Positions 17,377-26,770 of a stretch of 64,000 nucleotides of DNA are shown piece by piece; the stretch's first letter is position 1, and the number at the start of each line of letters is the position of its first letter. The translations under genes and the position numbers were made by a program. Source of the DNA: DASQHW01 sp038209365 (lineage in GTDB: Bacteria; Actinomycetota; Acidimicrobiia; IMCC26256; PALSA-610); NCBI GenBank assembly GCA_038209365.1, contig JBBQXS010000002.1, positions 111,157 through 175,156 of the forward strand. Reading direction: 5' to 3'. The notes beneath the pieces were generated by a model. That model was not told the DNA's origin. It saw only the letters and a program-made list of their open reading frames with translations, and made no database searches.

Positions 17377-19760
17377 GCAACCGGCCGATGCGCGTCGCCC
17401 ATCTCGTCGACGACCTCGGGATCGGCGGCGCCGAGAGGCTCGTCGAAGTCGCAGCGCGCGCGCTGACCCCGCTCGGCGTCAAGCTCTCAGTGCTCTCTCT
17501 TCGCGAGGCGGTGCGCTCGCCCATGGTCGACGCGCTGGAAGCCCGCGGCGTCGAAATCGTGTGGCTGCCTTCGCAACGAAGGCGATCCTTCCTGGACTCC
17601 GAGAGGCTCCGCCGAGTCCGCGCCGCGCTCCGGGCCGGTAACTACGACCTGGTCCAGACCCACCTCCTCTATGCGAACGTCGTCGGCGCGCTGGCTGGCC
17701 ACGACGCAGGTATCCCCGTCATCGCGACGCTCCACCAGACGGCACGGTTGGAGCGAACCTTCGAACGGGAGCGCGAGCTGGTCGAGTCGCTCACGTTGAG
17801 GCGGCGGGCGACGCGCATCGTCGCGGTCGGGACATCTGTGGCGGAAGCCAACCGCACGCGGTTGGGGCGCGTGCCGATCGACATCGTGCCGAACCCGGTC
17901 TCCGTCCCGGTTCCAGTCACCGCCGAGGTGCGGCGGACGGTGCGCGCCGAGCTGCTCGGCGATAACGCCGGTCCCCTCGTTCTCTCAGTGGGCCGCGTCG
18001 AGCCGGTCAAGGGCTTCGACGACATGATCACGGCATTTCGCGCGGTCGCGTCGCAGCAGCCGCAAGCCGTGCTTGCAATTGCAGGTGACGGCAGCATGAG
18101 GCGATCGCTCGAGCTACAGGCGCGCCGAGCCGGACTCGAGGGCCGCGTGCGGTTCCTCGGTGAACGCTCGGACGTGCCGGCACTGCTCGCAGCTGCGGAC
18201 CTCTTCGTCATGTCGTCCCGCTCCGAAGGCCTTCCGTTCGCACTCCTCGAGGCGATGGCCGCCGGGCTGCCGATTGTCGCGACCCGGGTCGGCGACATCC
18301 CGCGCGCGCTCGGCACCGCGGGCGCGCTCGTGCCGCCCGGCGAACCCGCCGAGCTCGCCGCGGCGGTGACACGCGCGCTCGTGTCGAGCGATTGGCGCGT
18401 CGAGCAGTCGGCGAAGCTCAGCGTGCGCGCGCTCGCGGAGTACAGCGAGGAGCGCTGGGCCGCGGACATGATGCGCGTGTACCGCTTGGCCACCGGACAG
18501 CGAGCAACGCGTCGCTCGCTCGTGGTCGCGGTGCTCACACACGGCTACAAGCCGCGCATCGGCGGCATCGAGAGTCAGCGCTCGTCGACGACGCCACGGC
18601 TGGCGCGGCTCGGGATCGAACCGCACGTCTTCACTCGGGCGGTTCCGGGTGCGCCACGCGCCGAGGCGGTCGACGGTGTCTGCGTGCGCCGGCTGACCGC
18701 GCTGCCGGTTGCCGCGGGACGGGCCGGGTCGGGCGCGCTCAGATCGCGGCTCGTCCGCCCGGTGGGTTCTCTCGTCTGGTCCGCGCAATGCCTTTGGCAC
18801 CTCCTTCGCGTCCGGCCCGACGTCATCCACGCTGACGAAGTGTTGTCGACGTCTCGCGTTGCGCTCACCGCCGGCCGTTTGCTCGGAACACCCGTGGTCG
18901 TGTTCGCGCACGCCACCGGACCGATCGGCGACGTGCAACGAAACGCGCGGACGTACTCGGGCCGGCGGCTGCTCGACGGTATTCGACGGCGGGCGCGCCT
19001 GGTGGTGTCCGTCAACGATCAGATCGACGAAGAGTTCGGTCGCCTGGGCATCGAGCCCGAACGCCGGATGGTGTTGACGAACGGCGTCGACGTCGATCGT
19101 TTCGCGCCCGCAACCGAACGCGAGCGCAAGGAGCTACGCGAACGATTCGGGCTCGGGAGCGAATTCGTCGGCGTGTTCACCGGGCGCCTCGCGCCCGAAA
19201 AACGACTCGATCGCGCGCTGCGAGCGTGGCCCGCTGTCACCGATGTCTCGCCGGAGGCGAAGCTGCTCATCGTCGGCGACGGGCCTGAAGCGGAGAGACT
19301 GCGCGACCTCGCCCCGGCCGGGATCCGTTTCGTCGGCTCCACCGACGACGTATTGCCGTACCTGCAGATCGCCGACGTGTTCGTGCTCACGTCTGACCTC
19401 GAGGGTGTGTCGTGCGCGCTCCTCGAGGCGCAAGCCGTGGGCCTTCCCGCCGTTGTCACCGATGTCGGCGCGGCGCGACGCATCATCGATCACGGCGTGA
19501 ACGGTTACGTCGTCGACATCGACGATGACGCATCGTTGCGGGAACATCTGGCGGCGCTCGCGCGCGACCAGAACGCGGTGGACACCATGGGCGAGGCCGC
19601 CCGACGCTCCGCGATGAGTCACTTTTCCCTCGACAAGGTCGTGAGCGCCCTGCGAGACGTGTACGTCGAAGTTGCCCTAGCGCGCGGCGGGAAAGCGAAC
19701 GACACCGTTGTCCCGGCGCGCCACGCTGATGCCGGGCGGGAGTCACCGTGCTCGCGCTGA
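17373..19760 (+). CDS. Tandem fusion of two GT4 glycosyltransferases
   Basis: A 795-residue chain carries two complete GT-B units. Unit 1 (1-375) has HLVDDLGIGGAERLV, LVLSVGRVEPVKGFDDMI and SEGLPFALLEAMAAGLPIVAT. Unit 2 (about 385-770) has VAVLTHGYKPRIGGIESQ, GVFTGRLAPEKRLDRAL and LEGVSCALLEAQAVGLPAVVT. Each has its own acceptor and nucleotide-sugar domain, so one polypeptide may add two successive sugars. The joint near residue 378-385 is short and basic (ATGQRATRRS). It overlaps the flippase stop by four bases and the next gene start by 13. I see no frameshift evidence that these are two genes. Confidence 0.88.
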   Translation: MSNRPMRVAHLVDDLGIGGAERLVEVAARALTPLGVKLSVLSLREAVRSPMVDALEARGVEIVWLPSQRRRSFLDSERLRRVRAALRAGNYDLVQTHLLYANVVGALAGHDAGIPVIATLHQTARLERTFERERELVESLTLRRRATRIVAVGTSVAEANRTRLGRVPIDIVPNPVSVPVPVTAEVRRTVRAELLGDNAGPLVLSVGRVEPVKGFDDMITAFRAVASQQPQAVLAIAGDGSMRRSLELQARRAGLEGRVRFLGERSDVPALLAAADLFVMSSRSEGLPFALLEAMAAGLPIVATRVGDIPRALGTAGALVPPGEPAELAAAVTRALVSSDWRVEQSAKLSVRALAEYSEERWAADMMRVYRLATGQRATRRSLVVAVLTHGYKPRIGGIESQRSSTTPRLARLGIEPHVFTRAVPGAPRAEAVDGVCVRRLTALPVAAGRAGSGALRSRLVRPVGSLVWSAQCLWHLLRVRPDVIHADEVLSTSRVALTAGRLLGTPVVVFAHATGPIGDVQRNARTYSGRRLLDGIRRRARLVVSVNDQIDEEFGRLGIEPERRMVLTNGVDVDRFAPATERERKELRERFGLGSEFVGVFTGRLAPEKRLDRALRAWPAVTDVSPEAKLLIVGDGPEAERLRDLAPAGIRFVGSTDDVLPYLQIADVFVLTSDLEGVSCALLEAQAVGLPAVVTDVGAARRIIDHGVNGYVVDIDDDASLREHLAALARDQNAVDTMGEAARRSAMSHFSLDKVVSALRDVYVEVALARGGKANDTVVPARHADAGRESPCSR

Positions 19761-20902
19761 TCTTTTGGGGTTCGCTCCTTGCGATCGCGTACACGTATGT
19801 CGGCTATCCGTCGCTGCTCGGCGTGCTGGCACACCTCCGACCGGGTGTCGCCGACCACCCACCGTCGACGCCTTTCGTGACGTTGCTCATTGCCGCGTAC
19901 AACGAACAGGACACGATCGCCGCGAAGATCGACAACAGTCTCGCGCTCGACTATCCCGCTGACCGGTTCGAGATCATCGTCGCGAGCGACGGCTCCACGG
20001 ACGATACGGCCGACATCGTAGGGAGTTACGCCTCGCGCGGCGTGGAGTTGTTGCATTCCCGCGCGCGCGGCGGCAAGACAGTTGCGATCAATCGTGCGAT
20101 GGGCGCCGCGCGCGGAGAGATCGTGGTGCTCTCGGATGCGAACAACCTCTATGACCCGGGAACGTTGCGCGCCGTCGTCGCGCCGTTCGTCGACCCGACC
20201 GTAGGAGCCGCGTGCGGGAACAAGCACATCGCGCGCGGCGACGGTGCACTCGGGGATTCCGAAGGCGCCTACTGGAAGTACGAAGGCTGGATCAAGGCGC
20301 AGGAGACGCGTCTCGGATGTACCGTCGCCGTGCTGGGCGAGGTCTTTGCAATCCGTCGGGAGCTGTTCCAACCGACTCCGGAGAACATCATCAACGACGA
20401 CTTCTACATCGCGATGCGCATCATCAAGCAAGGGTTTCGGGTCGTGTACGCCCCCGGGGCGATCTCTCGTGAGCGCGTCTCAGCGAGTGCCGAGGACGAG
20501 ATCACACGCCGGACACGGATGGTCGCCGGTCTGTACCAGGCGCTCGCGCGGCCCCAAGAGCTGATGCCATGGAGGAAGCCGGTCGTGTGCTGGCAGCTCG
20601 TGTCGCACAAGTTCATGCGGCCGCTGGTGCCCCTGTGGATGATCGCGGCGCTCGCCACGAACGTGGCGCTCGTCCTGCAATCCGGCGCGGCGGCGCCGTG
20701 GTTCCCGCTGCTCGTCGGCCAGATCGCGTTCTACGCCGTCGCGCTCGTCGGGCTGCAGTACCCCGACCACGGTCGCGTCTCGCGTGCGCTGTACCTGCCG
20801 ACGTTCCTCGTCAGCAGCAATCTCGCCGCGCTTCTTGGGCTCTATCGGTTCTCCACCGGACAGCAGTCGACCCATTGGACCCGTCTTCGGAGGCGCGCAT
20901 GA
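19748..20902 (+). CDS. Membrane glycosyltransferase family 2
   Basis: A 384-residue GT2 enzyme. An N-terminal helix (LIFWGSLLAIAYTYVGYPSLL) precedes the GT-A domain: VTLLIAAYNEQDTIAAKI, the donor-binding IVASDGSTDDTADI, the metal site VLSDANNLYDP in place of the common DxD, and NDDFYIAMRIIKQGF plus TRRTRMVAGLYQAL in place of the usual ED and QxxRW-like elements. Three helices follow after residue 290. This is the layout of processive or polyprenyl-linked sugar polymerising enzymes. It overlaps both neighbours, so it is translated with the locus. Confidence 0.88.
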   Translation: MLALIFWGSLLAIAYTYVGYPSLLGVLAHLRPGVADHPPSTPFVTLLIAAYNEQDTIAAKIDNSLALDYPADRFEIIVASDGSTDDTADIVGSYASRGVELLHSRARGGKTVAINRAMGAARGEIVVLSDANNLYDPGTLRAVVAPFVDPTVGAACGNKHIARGDGALGDSEGAYWKYEGWIKAQETRLGCTVAVLGEVFAIRRELFQPTPENIINDDFYIAMRIIKQGFRVVYAPGAISRERVSASAEDEITRRTRMVAGLYQALARPQELMPWRKPVVCWQLVSHKFMRPLVPLWMIAALATNVALVLQSGAAAPWFPLLVGQIAFYAVALVGLQYPDHGRVSRALYLPTFLVSSNLAALLGLYRFSTGQQSTHWTRLRRRA

Positions 20903-21816
20903 GCCGACGACTCACGATCATCGGGTACCACAATGTCGAGGGCACGCACTACTTCGACGCGCCGCCCGGACAAGGGACACGCGGCTTCCGCCGGCAGCTG
21001 CAGGTCTTGCGGCGCGCGATGAACGTCGTCGAGCTCGGCACCGCAGCTCGCGCGTGGGCCGGGGGACGTGACCTCCCGACGCGATCCGTCTGCATCACGT
21101 TCGACGACGGCTACCGGGACTCGCTCGACGTCGCCGCACCGCTGCTCGCGCAGTACTCGTTGCCCGCCACCTTCTTCCTGATCCCGGCCTTCGTGTCGAG
21201 AGAATCGCACGCGTGGTGGGAACGGTTGTCGTGGTGCGTGCTCGGCGCAAGTGTTCCTGCGCTGCATTGGAAGGACCGTGTGGTCACCTTGGGCGAGCGC
21301 GAGTCGCGCGTCGAACTCGTCGAAGAGCTCGCCGCCGACCTCAAGACCTTGCGCCGAAGCGAACGAGAGCGCGCAGTCGAGGAGATGGTCGAGCAACTTG
21401 CGCCGGTCGGCGCGCCGTACAGGGAAGACCTGTTCCTCGACTGGGACCAGAGCCGGGCGCTCGTCCGGAAAGGGTTCGAGGTCGGGTCGCATTCGTACCG
21501 GCACGAAATCCTCGCGAGGGAGACGCCGGCGGAGCAGGTGGACGACCTCACCCGCTCGAAGAAGCTGCTCGAAAGCGAGCTCGACGCGCCCATTGACGGA
21601 CTGGCATACCCAAACGGCGAGCGTGGCGATTTCACGAGCGAGACGCACGACGCCCTTCGAAAAGCGGGGTACACGCACGCCGTCACCACCATCCCGGGCC
21701 TGAACCGACGTACCACGCCGCCCTTCGAGCTGCGCCGAGTCGTGATCTCGCCTGCGACCGGCCCGCGTGGGTTGCTCGAGGGGCTCGCGCGCACGTGGAA
21801 ACCCCGGCGCGCATGA
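20899..21816 (+). CDS. Polysaccharide deacetylase (NodB homology domain)
   Basis: A 305-residue cytoplasmic-looking carbohydrate esterase 4 protein. The metal and catalytic motif VCITFDDGYRDSLDVAAPLL is at about 66-85 and the H-x3-H metal motif SHSYRHE at about 197-203; the late DGLAYPNGERGDF segment matches motif 3 or 4. It should remove N- or O-acetyl groups from a polymer or glycan precursor. The ATG at 20899 overlaps the previous stop (ATGA), which excludes the longer upstream frame. No signal peptide is seen, so it may act on lipid-linked intermediates. Confidence 0.9.
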   Translation: MSRRLTIIGYHNVEGTHYFDAPPGQGTRGFRRQLQVLRRAMNVVELGTAARAWAGGRDLPTRSVCITFDDGYRDSLDVAAPLLAQYSLPATFFLIPAFVSRESHAWWERLSWCVLGASVPALHWKDRVVTLGERESRVELVEELAADLKTLRRSERERAVEEMVEQLAPVGAPYREDLFLDWDQSRALVRKGFEVGSHSYRHEILARETPAEQVDDLTRSKKLLESELDAPIDGLAYPNGERGDFTSETHDALRKAGYTHAVTTIPGLNRRTTPPFELRRVVISPATGPRGLLEGLARTWKPRRA

Positions 21817-23135
21817 GCCGGCATGCGCCCCTCCTCGTCGACGGATCAAGACGGGCGGACGCGACGCCGGCCCGGTGGGAGCGCGGGCGCGCCGCCAGCC
21901 ACACTCGCGAACAGGCCCTCGACGTCGTCGTGCTCGACATCTCCCTGCGGCAGGGACTCGTCGCGCTCCAGCATCTCGGACGGGCCGGGCATCTCGTCGG
22001 CGCGGTCGAATGCGCGTCGACGAGACCGGTACCCGCATTCGCGTCGCGTCTTTGCACCGCACGTGCGGTCGTTCCCGACCGCGAAAAGGAACCGGACCAC
22101 ATGGTCGATGCGCTGCTCGCACTCGTCCGCCAGCGAGCGGTGCGTGCCGTCATTCCGGTGCACGACGGCACGATCGACGCGATCAAAGCCCGTCGTGGCG
22201 AGCTCGAACGGGAGTGCGCGGTTGCGCTCGCCGCGCCCGCGGCACTCGACGCGGCGGTCGACAAGGAGCAGACCCTCGGCGTCGCCACCGAGCTGGGTAT
22301 ACGAATCCCTCGGTGCGCGCGGGTCGCCAACGAGGCCGACGTCGACGCCGCGATCGCCGAGATCGGTCTGCCTGCGGTCGTGAAGCCAACCCGCTCCTGG
22401 GTCTTGAACGACGGCGAACCGCAACGGCTGGGCCCCGCCGCGGTCGTCGATCTCGAGGAAAGCCGCGTCGCGGTGAGGGCGCTGCGCGCTGTCGGATCCG
22501 ACGTGCTGGTCCAGGAGTGGATTCCCGGCGCGCGCGAAGCGGTCAGCTTCGTCTTCGCCCGTGGCCGGTTCTGGGGAGAGTTCGCACAAGTCGCACGCCG
22601 CATGGTGCCGATCCTCGGCGGCAACTCGGTGGCGCGCGAAAGCATCGACCTTCCCGCCGACGCCGCGGGCGCGGCACGGCGTCTCGTCGAGGCGCTCGAC
22701 CTCGAGGGCTATGCCGAAGTCGAGTTCCGCCGCGATGCCACCGGCGTACCGGTGCTGATGGAGATCAACCCCCGCCTGTCCGCGTCGGTCGAGGTCGCGG
22801 TGCGCGCCGGCGTCAACTTCCCGTTGCTGGTCCACGACTGGGCGACGGGCAACCCGCTCGCCCGGCCGAGCGGGTACCGGACCGGCGTCAGGATGCGCTG
22901 GCTCGGGGGTGACATCCGGTGGGTGATCGACAGCCTGCGCGGGCAGGACCGGCCCGACGTCCAGCCGTTCGGACGCGTGCTCTGGGCGTTCACTCGCGAC
23001 TTCGCGCGTCCTTCGGGATACGACTACCTCACGCGCGACGACATGCGGCCGGCGGCGATCGCCACATGGGGAGCACTGCGCTCGACGAGAAGGATCGTCG
23101 CGAAACGTCTTTCATGGAGGAGTGGCGAGCGATGA
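21813..23135 (+). CDS. ATP-grasp carboxylate-amine ligase-like protein
   Basis: A 440-residue ATP-grasp enzyme. Residues 35-120 form the pre-ATP-grasp domain (DVVVLDISLRQGLVALQHL), the grasp begins at VDKEQTLGVATELGIRIP and LPAVVKPTRSW carries the nucleotide-binding lysine. DVLVQEWIPGAREAVSF and VLMEINPRLSASVEVAVRAGV hold the adenine- and magnesium-binding residues. Relatives ligate an amine or amino acid to a carboxylate; in a polysaccharide locus it may attach an amino acid to a uronic acid or make a small modifying group (inference). Start at the ATG 21813 that overlaps the deacetylase stop. Confidence 0.85.
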   Translation: MSRHAPLLVDGSRRADATPARWERGRAASHTREQALDVVVLDISLRQGLVALQHLGRAGHLVGAVECASTRPVPAFASRLCTARAVVPDREKEPDHMVDALLALVRQRAVRAVIPVHDGTIDAIKARRGELERECAVALAAPAALDAAVDKEQTLGVATELGIRIPRCARVANEADVDAAIAEIGLPAVVKPTRSWVLNDGEPQRLGPAAVVDLEESRVAVRALRAVGSDVLVQEWIPGAREAVSFVFARGRFWGEFAQVARRMVPILGGNSVARESIDLPADAAGAARRLVEALDLEGYAEVEFRRDATGVPVLMEINPRLSASVEVAVRAGVNFPLLVHDWATGNPLARPSGYRTGVRMRWLGGDIRWVIDSLRGQDRPDVQPFGRVLWAFTRDFARPSGYDYLTRDDMRPAAIATWGALRSTRRIVAKRLSWRSGER

Positions 23136-24316
23136 AGTCCCAACGCGTTGACGTCGCGATCGTGGGCGCGGGCCCATACGGCCTCTCGATCGCTGCGCAC
23201 CTTGCCGGACGCGGCGTGCGCGCTCGCATCTTCGGTTCACCGATGCACACCTGGCGACACGCGATGCCCGAGGGGATGCAGCTTCGCTCTCCGGGATTTG
23301 GGTCGGACCTCAGCGATCCGGCCGGTGATTTCACGCTCGCGCGCTACTGGACGATACGCGGGCTTCCACCGGCCGAGCTGCGCGACCCCGTTCCGCTCGA
23401 CGTGTACGTCGAGTATGCGCAGTGGTTCGTGGACGGCACCGCGGTCCCGGTCGAGGATGTCATGGTACGGCGACTGTCGCGCGAGACCGACGGGTTCTCG
23501 CTCGACCTCGAGACCGGAGAAAGCGTTCGCGCCCGCAACGTCGTCGTCGCGGCCGGGCTCACGCACTTCGCACACATGCCCGACGAGCTCGCGGAGCTCC
23601 CCGCCGATGTGGTGTCGCACTCGTCCGAGGTGCTGCGGCCGAGCGAGTTCGCGAACCGCGACGTCGTCGTTGTGGGCGCGGGTCAATCGGCGCTCGAGAC
23701 CGCGGCGCTGCTCCACGAACAAGATGCACGCGTACAGGTCATCTCGCGCTGCCGGGAGCTGACGTGGACGGACGAGCCCGTGCCGGACGGCCGCGGGCTC
23801 GTGCAACGTTTGCGCGCTCCCGACGGACGCCTGTGCGCCGGCTGGACCTGCGTGGGCTTCGAGTACGGTCCGAAACTGTTCCACCGGCTGCCGGAGCAGA
23901 GGCGCCTCAGCCTCGTGGGGTCGTATTTCGGTCCAATGGGAGCGTGGTGGCTCCGCACCCGCCTCGCGGACGTCAACATCATGCTCGGGCGGTCGGTGAC
24001 GAAGGCAGCCGCGTGCGACGGAGAAGTGGAGCTCGCGCTGCGGACGACGAGCGGCACGGAGACGATCAGGACCACCCACGTCGTCGCGGCAACGGGTTAC
24101 CGCGTCGATCTCGACCGACTGGTCTTCCTCGACGACGAGGTGCGGCGCGCGGTGCGGACGGCGGGCCGTGGGCCCGCGCTCTCTCGCGCCTTCGAATCGT
24201 CCGTTGCCGGGCTGTATTTCGTCGGGGCGGCATCCGCGACGAGCTTCGGGCCGGTGACCCGCTTCGTCGCCGGTGCGAAGTTCACGGGACGCACATTGGC
24301 ACGGCACTTCGCGTAG
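23132..24316 (+). CDS. FAD/NAD(P)-binding monooxygenase-like flavoprotein
   Basis: A 394-residue flavoprotein with two Rossmann dinucleotide motifs: VAIVGAGPYGLSIAAHLAGRG at the N-terminus for FAD and DVVVVGAGQSALETAALLHEQ near residue 185 for NADPH. THVVAATGYRVDLDRL matches the ATGY element of flavin monooxygenases such as L-lysine or L-ornithine N-hydroxylases. Together with the upstream ATP-grasp enzyme it may make an oxidised amine or lipid-linked decoration for the polymer (inference). Start is the ATG at 23132, overlapping the previous stop; GGAGGAG lies nine bases upstream. Confidence 0.87.
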   Translation: MKSQRVDVAIVGAGPYGLSIAAHLAGRGVRARIFGSPMHTWRHAMPEGMQLRSPGFGSDLSDPAGDFTLARYWTIRGLPPAELRDPVPLDVYVEYAQWFVDGTAVPVEDVMVRRLSRETDGFSLDLETGESVRARNVVVAAGLTHFAHMPDELAELPADVVSHSSEVLRPSEFANRDVVVVGAGQSALETAALLHEQDARVQVISRCRELTWTDEPVPDGRGLVQRLRAPDGRLCAGWTCVGFEYGPKLFHRLPEQRRLSLVGSYFGPMGAWWLRTRLADVNIMLGRSVTKAAACDGEVELALRTTSGTETIRTTHVVAATGYRVDLDRLVFLDDEVRRAVRTAGRGPALSRAFESSVAGLYFVGAASATSFGPVTRFVAGAKFTGRTLARHFA

Positions 24317-24368
24317 GAGATTGCGGTAGAACAGGTGACCGCGCAGTCGGAGAGCAGAGGGCGCAGGA

Positions 24369-25007
24369 ATGGTCTTTTCGGACTACCTACGAATCTTCCG
24401 CAGGTTCATTTGGTTGATCGCCGGCGCCACTGCCGTCGGCGCCGCGATCGGCTTTCTTGCACTCGCGGTTCCCAAGGCGCGGCACGAGACGCGCTTCTCG
24501 ATCACGCTCGCGCCCAACACGAAGGACAGCGGCACCTACGGCAACCTGATCGATGCACTCGACAGGCGTTCGATCCCGAGCACGTTCGCGCAGGTCATCA
24601 TGAGCCCGTCGGTGAAGGACACGGCCGCGACGGATGGTCACGTCTCTCACGCGGGACTCACCGTCAAGGCGGTGGTCGTCACGGACTCCAACGTCGTCGA
24701 GGCCACGATCGACGGTACCGACCGCACCCAGGTTCGCGCCTACGCCTCCGCGCTGCTCACCGCGTCGACCAACACGTTCATCAGGACGTATTCGCTGTAC
24801 TCCGTCACGCCGCTCCGTCAACCCACCACCACCACTGAGATACCGCGCCATCTCGTCGTGGGGACCGCGCTCGGTGCCTTCAGCGGTGCGCTGCTCGCTT
24901 ATCTCCTCGGTCTCGCGATCGATGCCAACCGGCGAGCGCGCGGTCGCGCCCGTCTCGAGGCCGCCCCACTTCCGCCCAGCGTGGGCCAATCCGGCAGCGG
25001 TCAGTGA
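24369..25007 (+). CDS. Wzz-like polysaccharide chain-length protein, kinase-less
   Basis: A 212-residue protein with two membrane helices (residues 12-35 and about 158-182) flanking a roughly 120-residue extracytoplasmic region, the layout of polysaccharide co-polymerases. The N-terminal DYLRIFRRFIWLIAGATAVG resembles the Wzz start, and the second helix is followed by a basic tail without the BY-kinase domain found in many Gram-positive homologues. It should set polymer length together with the downstream Wzy-like protein. It begins 52 bases after the flavoprotein gene, and its stop overlaps the next start. Confidence 0.8.
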   Translation: MVFSDYLRIFRRFIWLIAGATAVGAAIGFLALAVPKARHETRFSITLAPNTKDSGTYGNLIDALDRRSIPSTFAQVIMSPSVKDTAATDGHVSHAGLTVKAVVVTDSNVVEATIDGTDRTQVRAYASALLTASTNTFIRTYSLYSVTPLRQPTTTTEIPRHLVVGTALGAFSGALLAYLLGLAIDANRRARGRARLEAAPLPPSVGQSGSGQ

Positions 25008-26401
25008 ACGCACTCGTAGTGCCGTGCGCAATGGTGGCGGCGTTCGTGCTCGCCGTAGCCTTCGTCGACTCCGCGGTCGCCGCCGCGCTGATCGCCGGTC
25101 TCGCGTTCTCACGTCTTCCCGCGGTGCTGCTGCACAGCGACAGCGTCGCCCCTGCCGTGCTCGCGGGCGTTCTCGGCGTTGTCGCTGCGGCACGATGGCG
25201 GCGCGAAGGCGGCCGGCGCAATCGCCGGGCACTTGGGTTCGCGCTGGCCGGCATCTCGTACCTCGCGGTCATCGCGCTGTCGTACCTGTGGGCAAGCGAT
25301 CTTCACGCGACTACGAGCGCCTTGAAGGAGCTCGCCTTCGTCATCGTGATCGGCGTCGGGTTCGTCGCGACGCTGCAGGACACTCGCGCCCTTCGGTGGG
25401 CGATCGGGGCCATCATGGGCGCCGGGGTATTCCTCGCACTGGTCTCGTTGCACCAGGTCGTCTCGGGGGGATACCACCGGACGTACGGCGGGTTCGCCGT
25501 CGCGCAGATCGAGAACATCGTCGGCTCCACCAACGCCTACCGGATCGGCGGACCGTTCGGCGATCCCAACTTCTTCGGCCAGCTGATGATTCTGCCGGTC
25601 GCGTTCGGTCTGCAACTCCTGGCCGCGGCGCGGTCACTCCGCGGTCGTGTCTCGGCGATCGGGATCGTCGGCCTCTGCGGAGCCACCGTCATGCTCACGT
25701 ACTCACGCGGCGCGCTGATTGCGTTGGTGGTCGTTCTCGTGATCTGGCTCTGGTCGACGCCGGCGCCGCGCACGCGCGGGCTCATCGTCGTTTGTGGCAT
25801 CGGTGCGATCCTCGTCGGCTCGCTCGTGCTTCCGAGCACATACCGCGAGCGTTTCTCGCAGGTACAGAGCGTGATTCCCGGATTCGCGAGCGACAATCGA
25901 ACGACGTCCGATGACGCATTGCGCGGGCGTCAGAGCGCGTTGATCGTCGGATGGCGAATGTTTGCCGACCATCCGTTGGTGGGCGTCGGTGCCGGCAACT
26001 TTCAATCGCGATATCTGGAGTACGCAGAGAGCGTCGGGCTCTACCGCAGCGGAGAGCAGCTGGCACCACACAGTCTCATCACACAAGTCGCGAGCGAGAC
26101 GGGTCTTGTGGGTGTCGTCGCGTTCGGGTCGATCGTCGTTGGCGCGTTCGCTGCGCTCCGCAGGTCGCGGCAGGCGTTCCTCGCGATCGACCAGACCGAG
26201 GACGCGCGGCTCATCGCGGGGATCCGAAACGCGCTGACCGGCTACCTCGTCGCGAGCCTCTTCCTCCACGCCGCGTATCCGCAGGTGCTGTGGCTCCTGC
26301 TCGCGCTGGCGTGGGCGACGCCGCAATGTGTGCAACGGCCGCGCGTCGACGCGACCGTGTCACCGCTCGTGAAGCAGCGACCGCTGCTGACTTCGGTCTG
26401 A
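25004..26401 (+). CDS. O-antigen ligase/polymerase (Wzy/WaaL-like) membrane protein
   Basis: A 465-residue polytopic protein, about 11-12 helices, with the O-antigen ligase domain: a long periplasmic loop around residues 300-360 containing RQSALIVGWRMFADHPLVGVGAGNF followed by APHSLITQVASETGLVG, the typical PHN/PHS-x-hydrophobic ligase motif. Members polymerise repeat units or ligate them to an acceptor. The GTG start at 25004 overlaps the Wzz-like stop (GTGA). It ends the plus-strand exopolysaccharide operon, 15 bases before the convergent erpA stop. Confidence 0.85.
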   Translation: MNALVVPCAMVAAFVLAVAFVDSAVAAALIAGLAFSRLPAVLLHSDSVAPAVLAGVLGVVAAARWRREGGRRNRRALGFALAGISYLAVIALSYLWASDLHATTSALKELAFVIVIGVGFVATLQDTRALRWAIGAIMGAGVFLALVSLHQVVSGGYHRTYGGFAVAQIENIVGSTNAYRIGGPFGDPNFFGQLMILPVAFGLQLLAAARSLRGRVSAIGIVGLCGATVMLTYSRGALIALVVVLVIWLWSTPAPRTRGLIVVCGIGAILVGSLVLPSTYRERFSQVQSVIPGFASDNRTTSDDALRGRQSALIVGWRMFADHPLVGVGAGNFQSRYLEYAESVGLYRSGEQLAPHSLITQVASETGLVGVVAFGSIVVGAFAALRRSRQAFLAIDQTEDARLIAGIRNALTGYLVASLFLHAAYPQVLWLLLALAWATPQCVQRPRVDATVSPLVKQRPLLTSV

Positions 26402-26416
26402 AGATCTGAAGATCAG

Positions 26417-26737
26417 TTACGAGAACGACTGGCCGCAGCCGCACGTGCGCTGCGCGTTCGGGTTGTTGATCGTGAAACCCGCGTCCTGCAAGCCGTCCTT
26501 GTAGTCGAGCGACGCCCCAGTGAGGTATTGCGCGCTGTCCGGGTCGACCACGACCAGGATCTCTCCGTAGGCCTCGGTCACGTCGTCGGCGGCCTTCTCG
26601 GTGTCGAAGAACATCTCGTAGGACAGGCCGGAGCAGCCGCCGGGCCGCACTGCAACGCGCAAATACAGCTCGGGGGCGCCTTCGGCCTCCATGAGCTGCT
26701 TCACCTTGCTGGTGGCGGTGTCAGTGAGTGCGATCAT
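26417..26737 (-). CDS. erpA: A-type Fe-S carrier (ErpA/IscA family)
   Basis: A 106-residue HesB-fold protein with the three conserved cysteines C35 (GGCSGLSYEM), C99 and C101 (TCGCGQSFS). These bind an Fe-S cluster for delivery to apoproteins. It is on the minus strand, 33 bases downstream of the SufR-like regulator gene, so the two are probably co-transcribed. The nearby mrp gene completes a small Fe-S maintenance neighbourhood. Confidence 0.93.
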   Translation of the reverse strand: MIALTDTATSKVKQLMEAEGAPELYLRVAVRPGGCSGLSYEMFFDTEKAADDVTEAYGEILVVVDPDSAQYLTGASLDYKDGLQDAGFTINNPNAQRTCGCGQSFS

Positions 26738-26770
26738 CGGATGGCCTCCACGTGCCTGTGAGAGAGAAGT

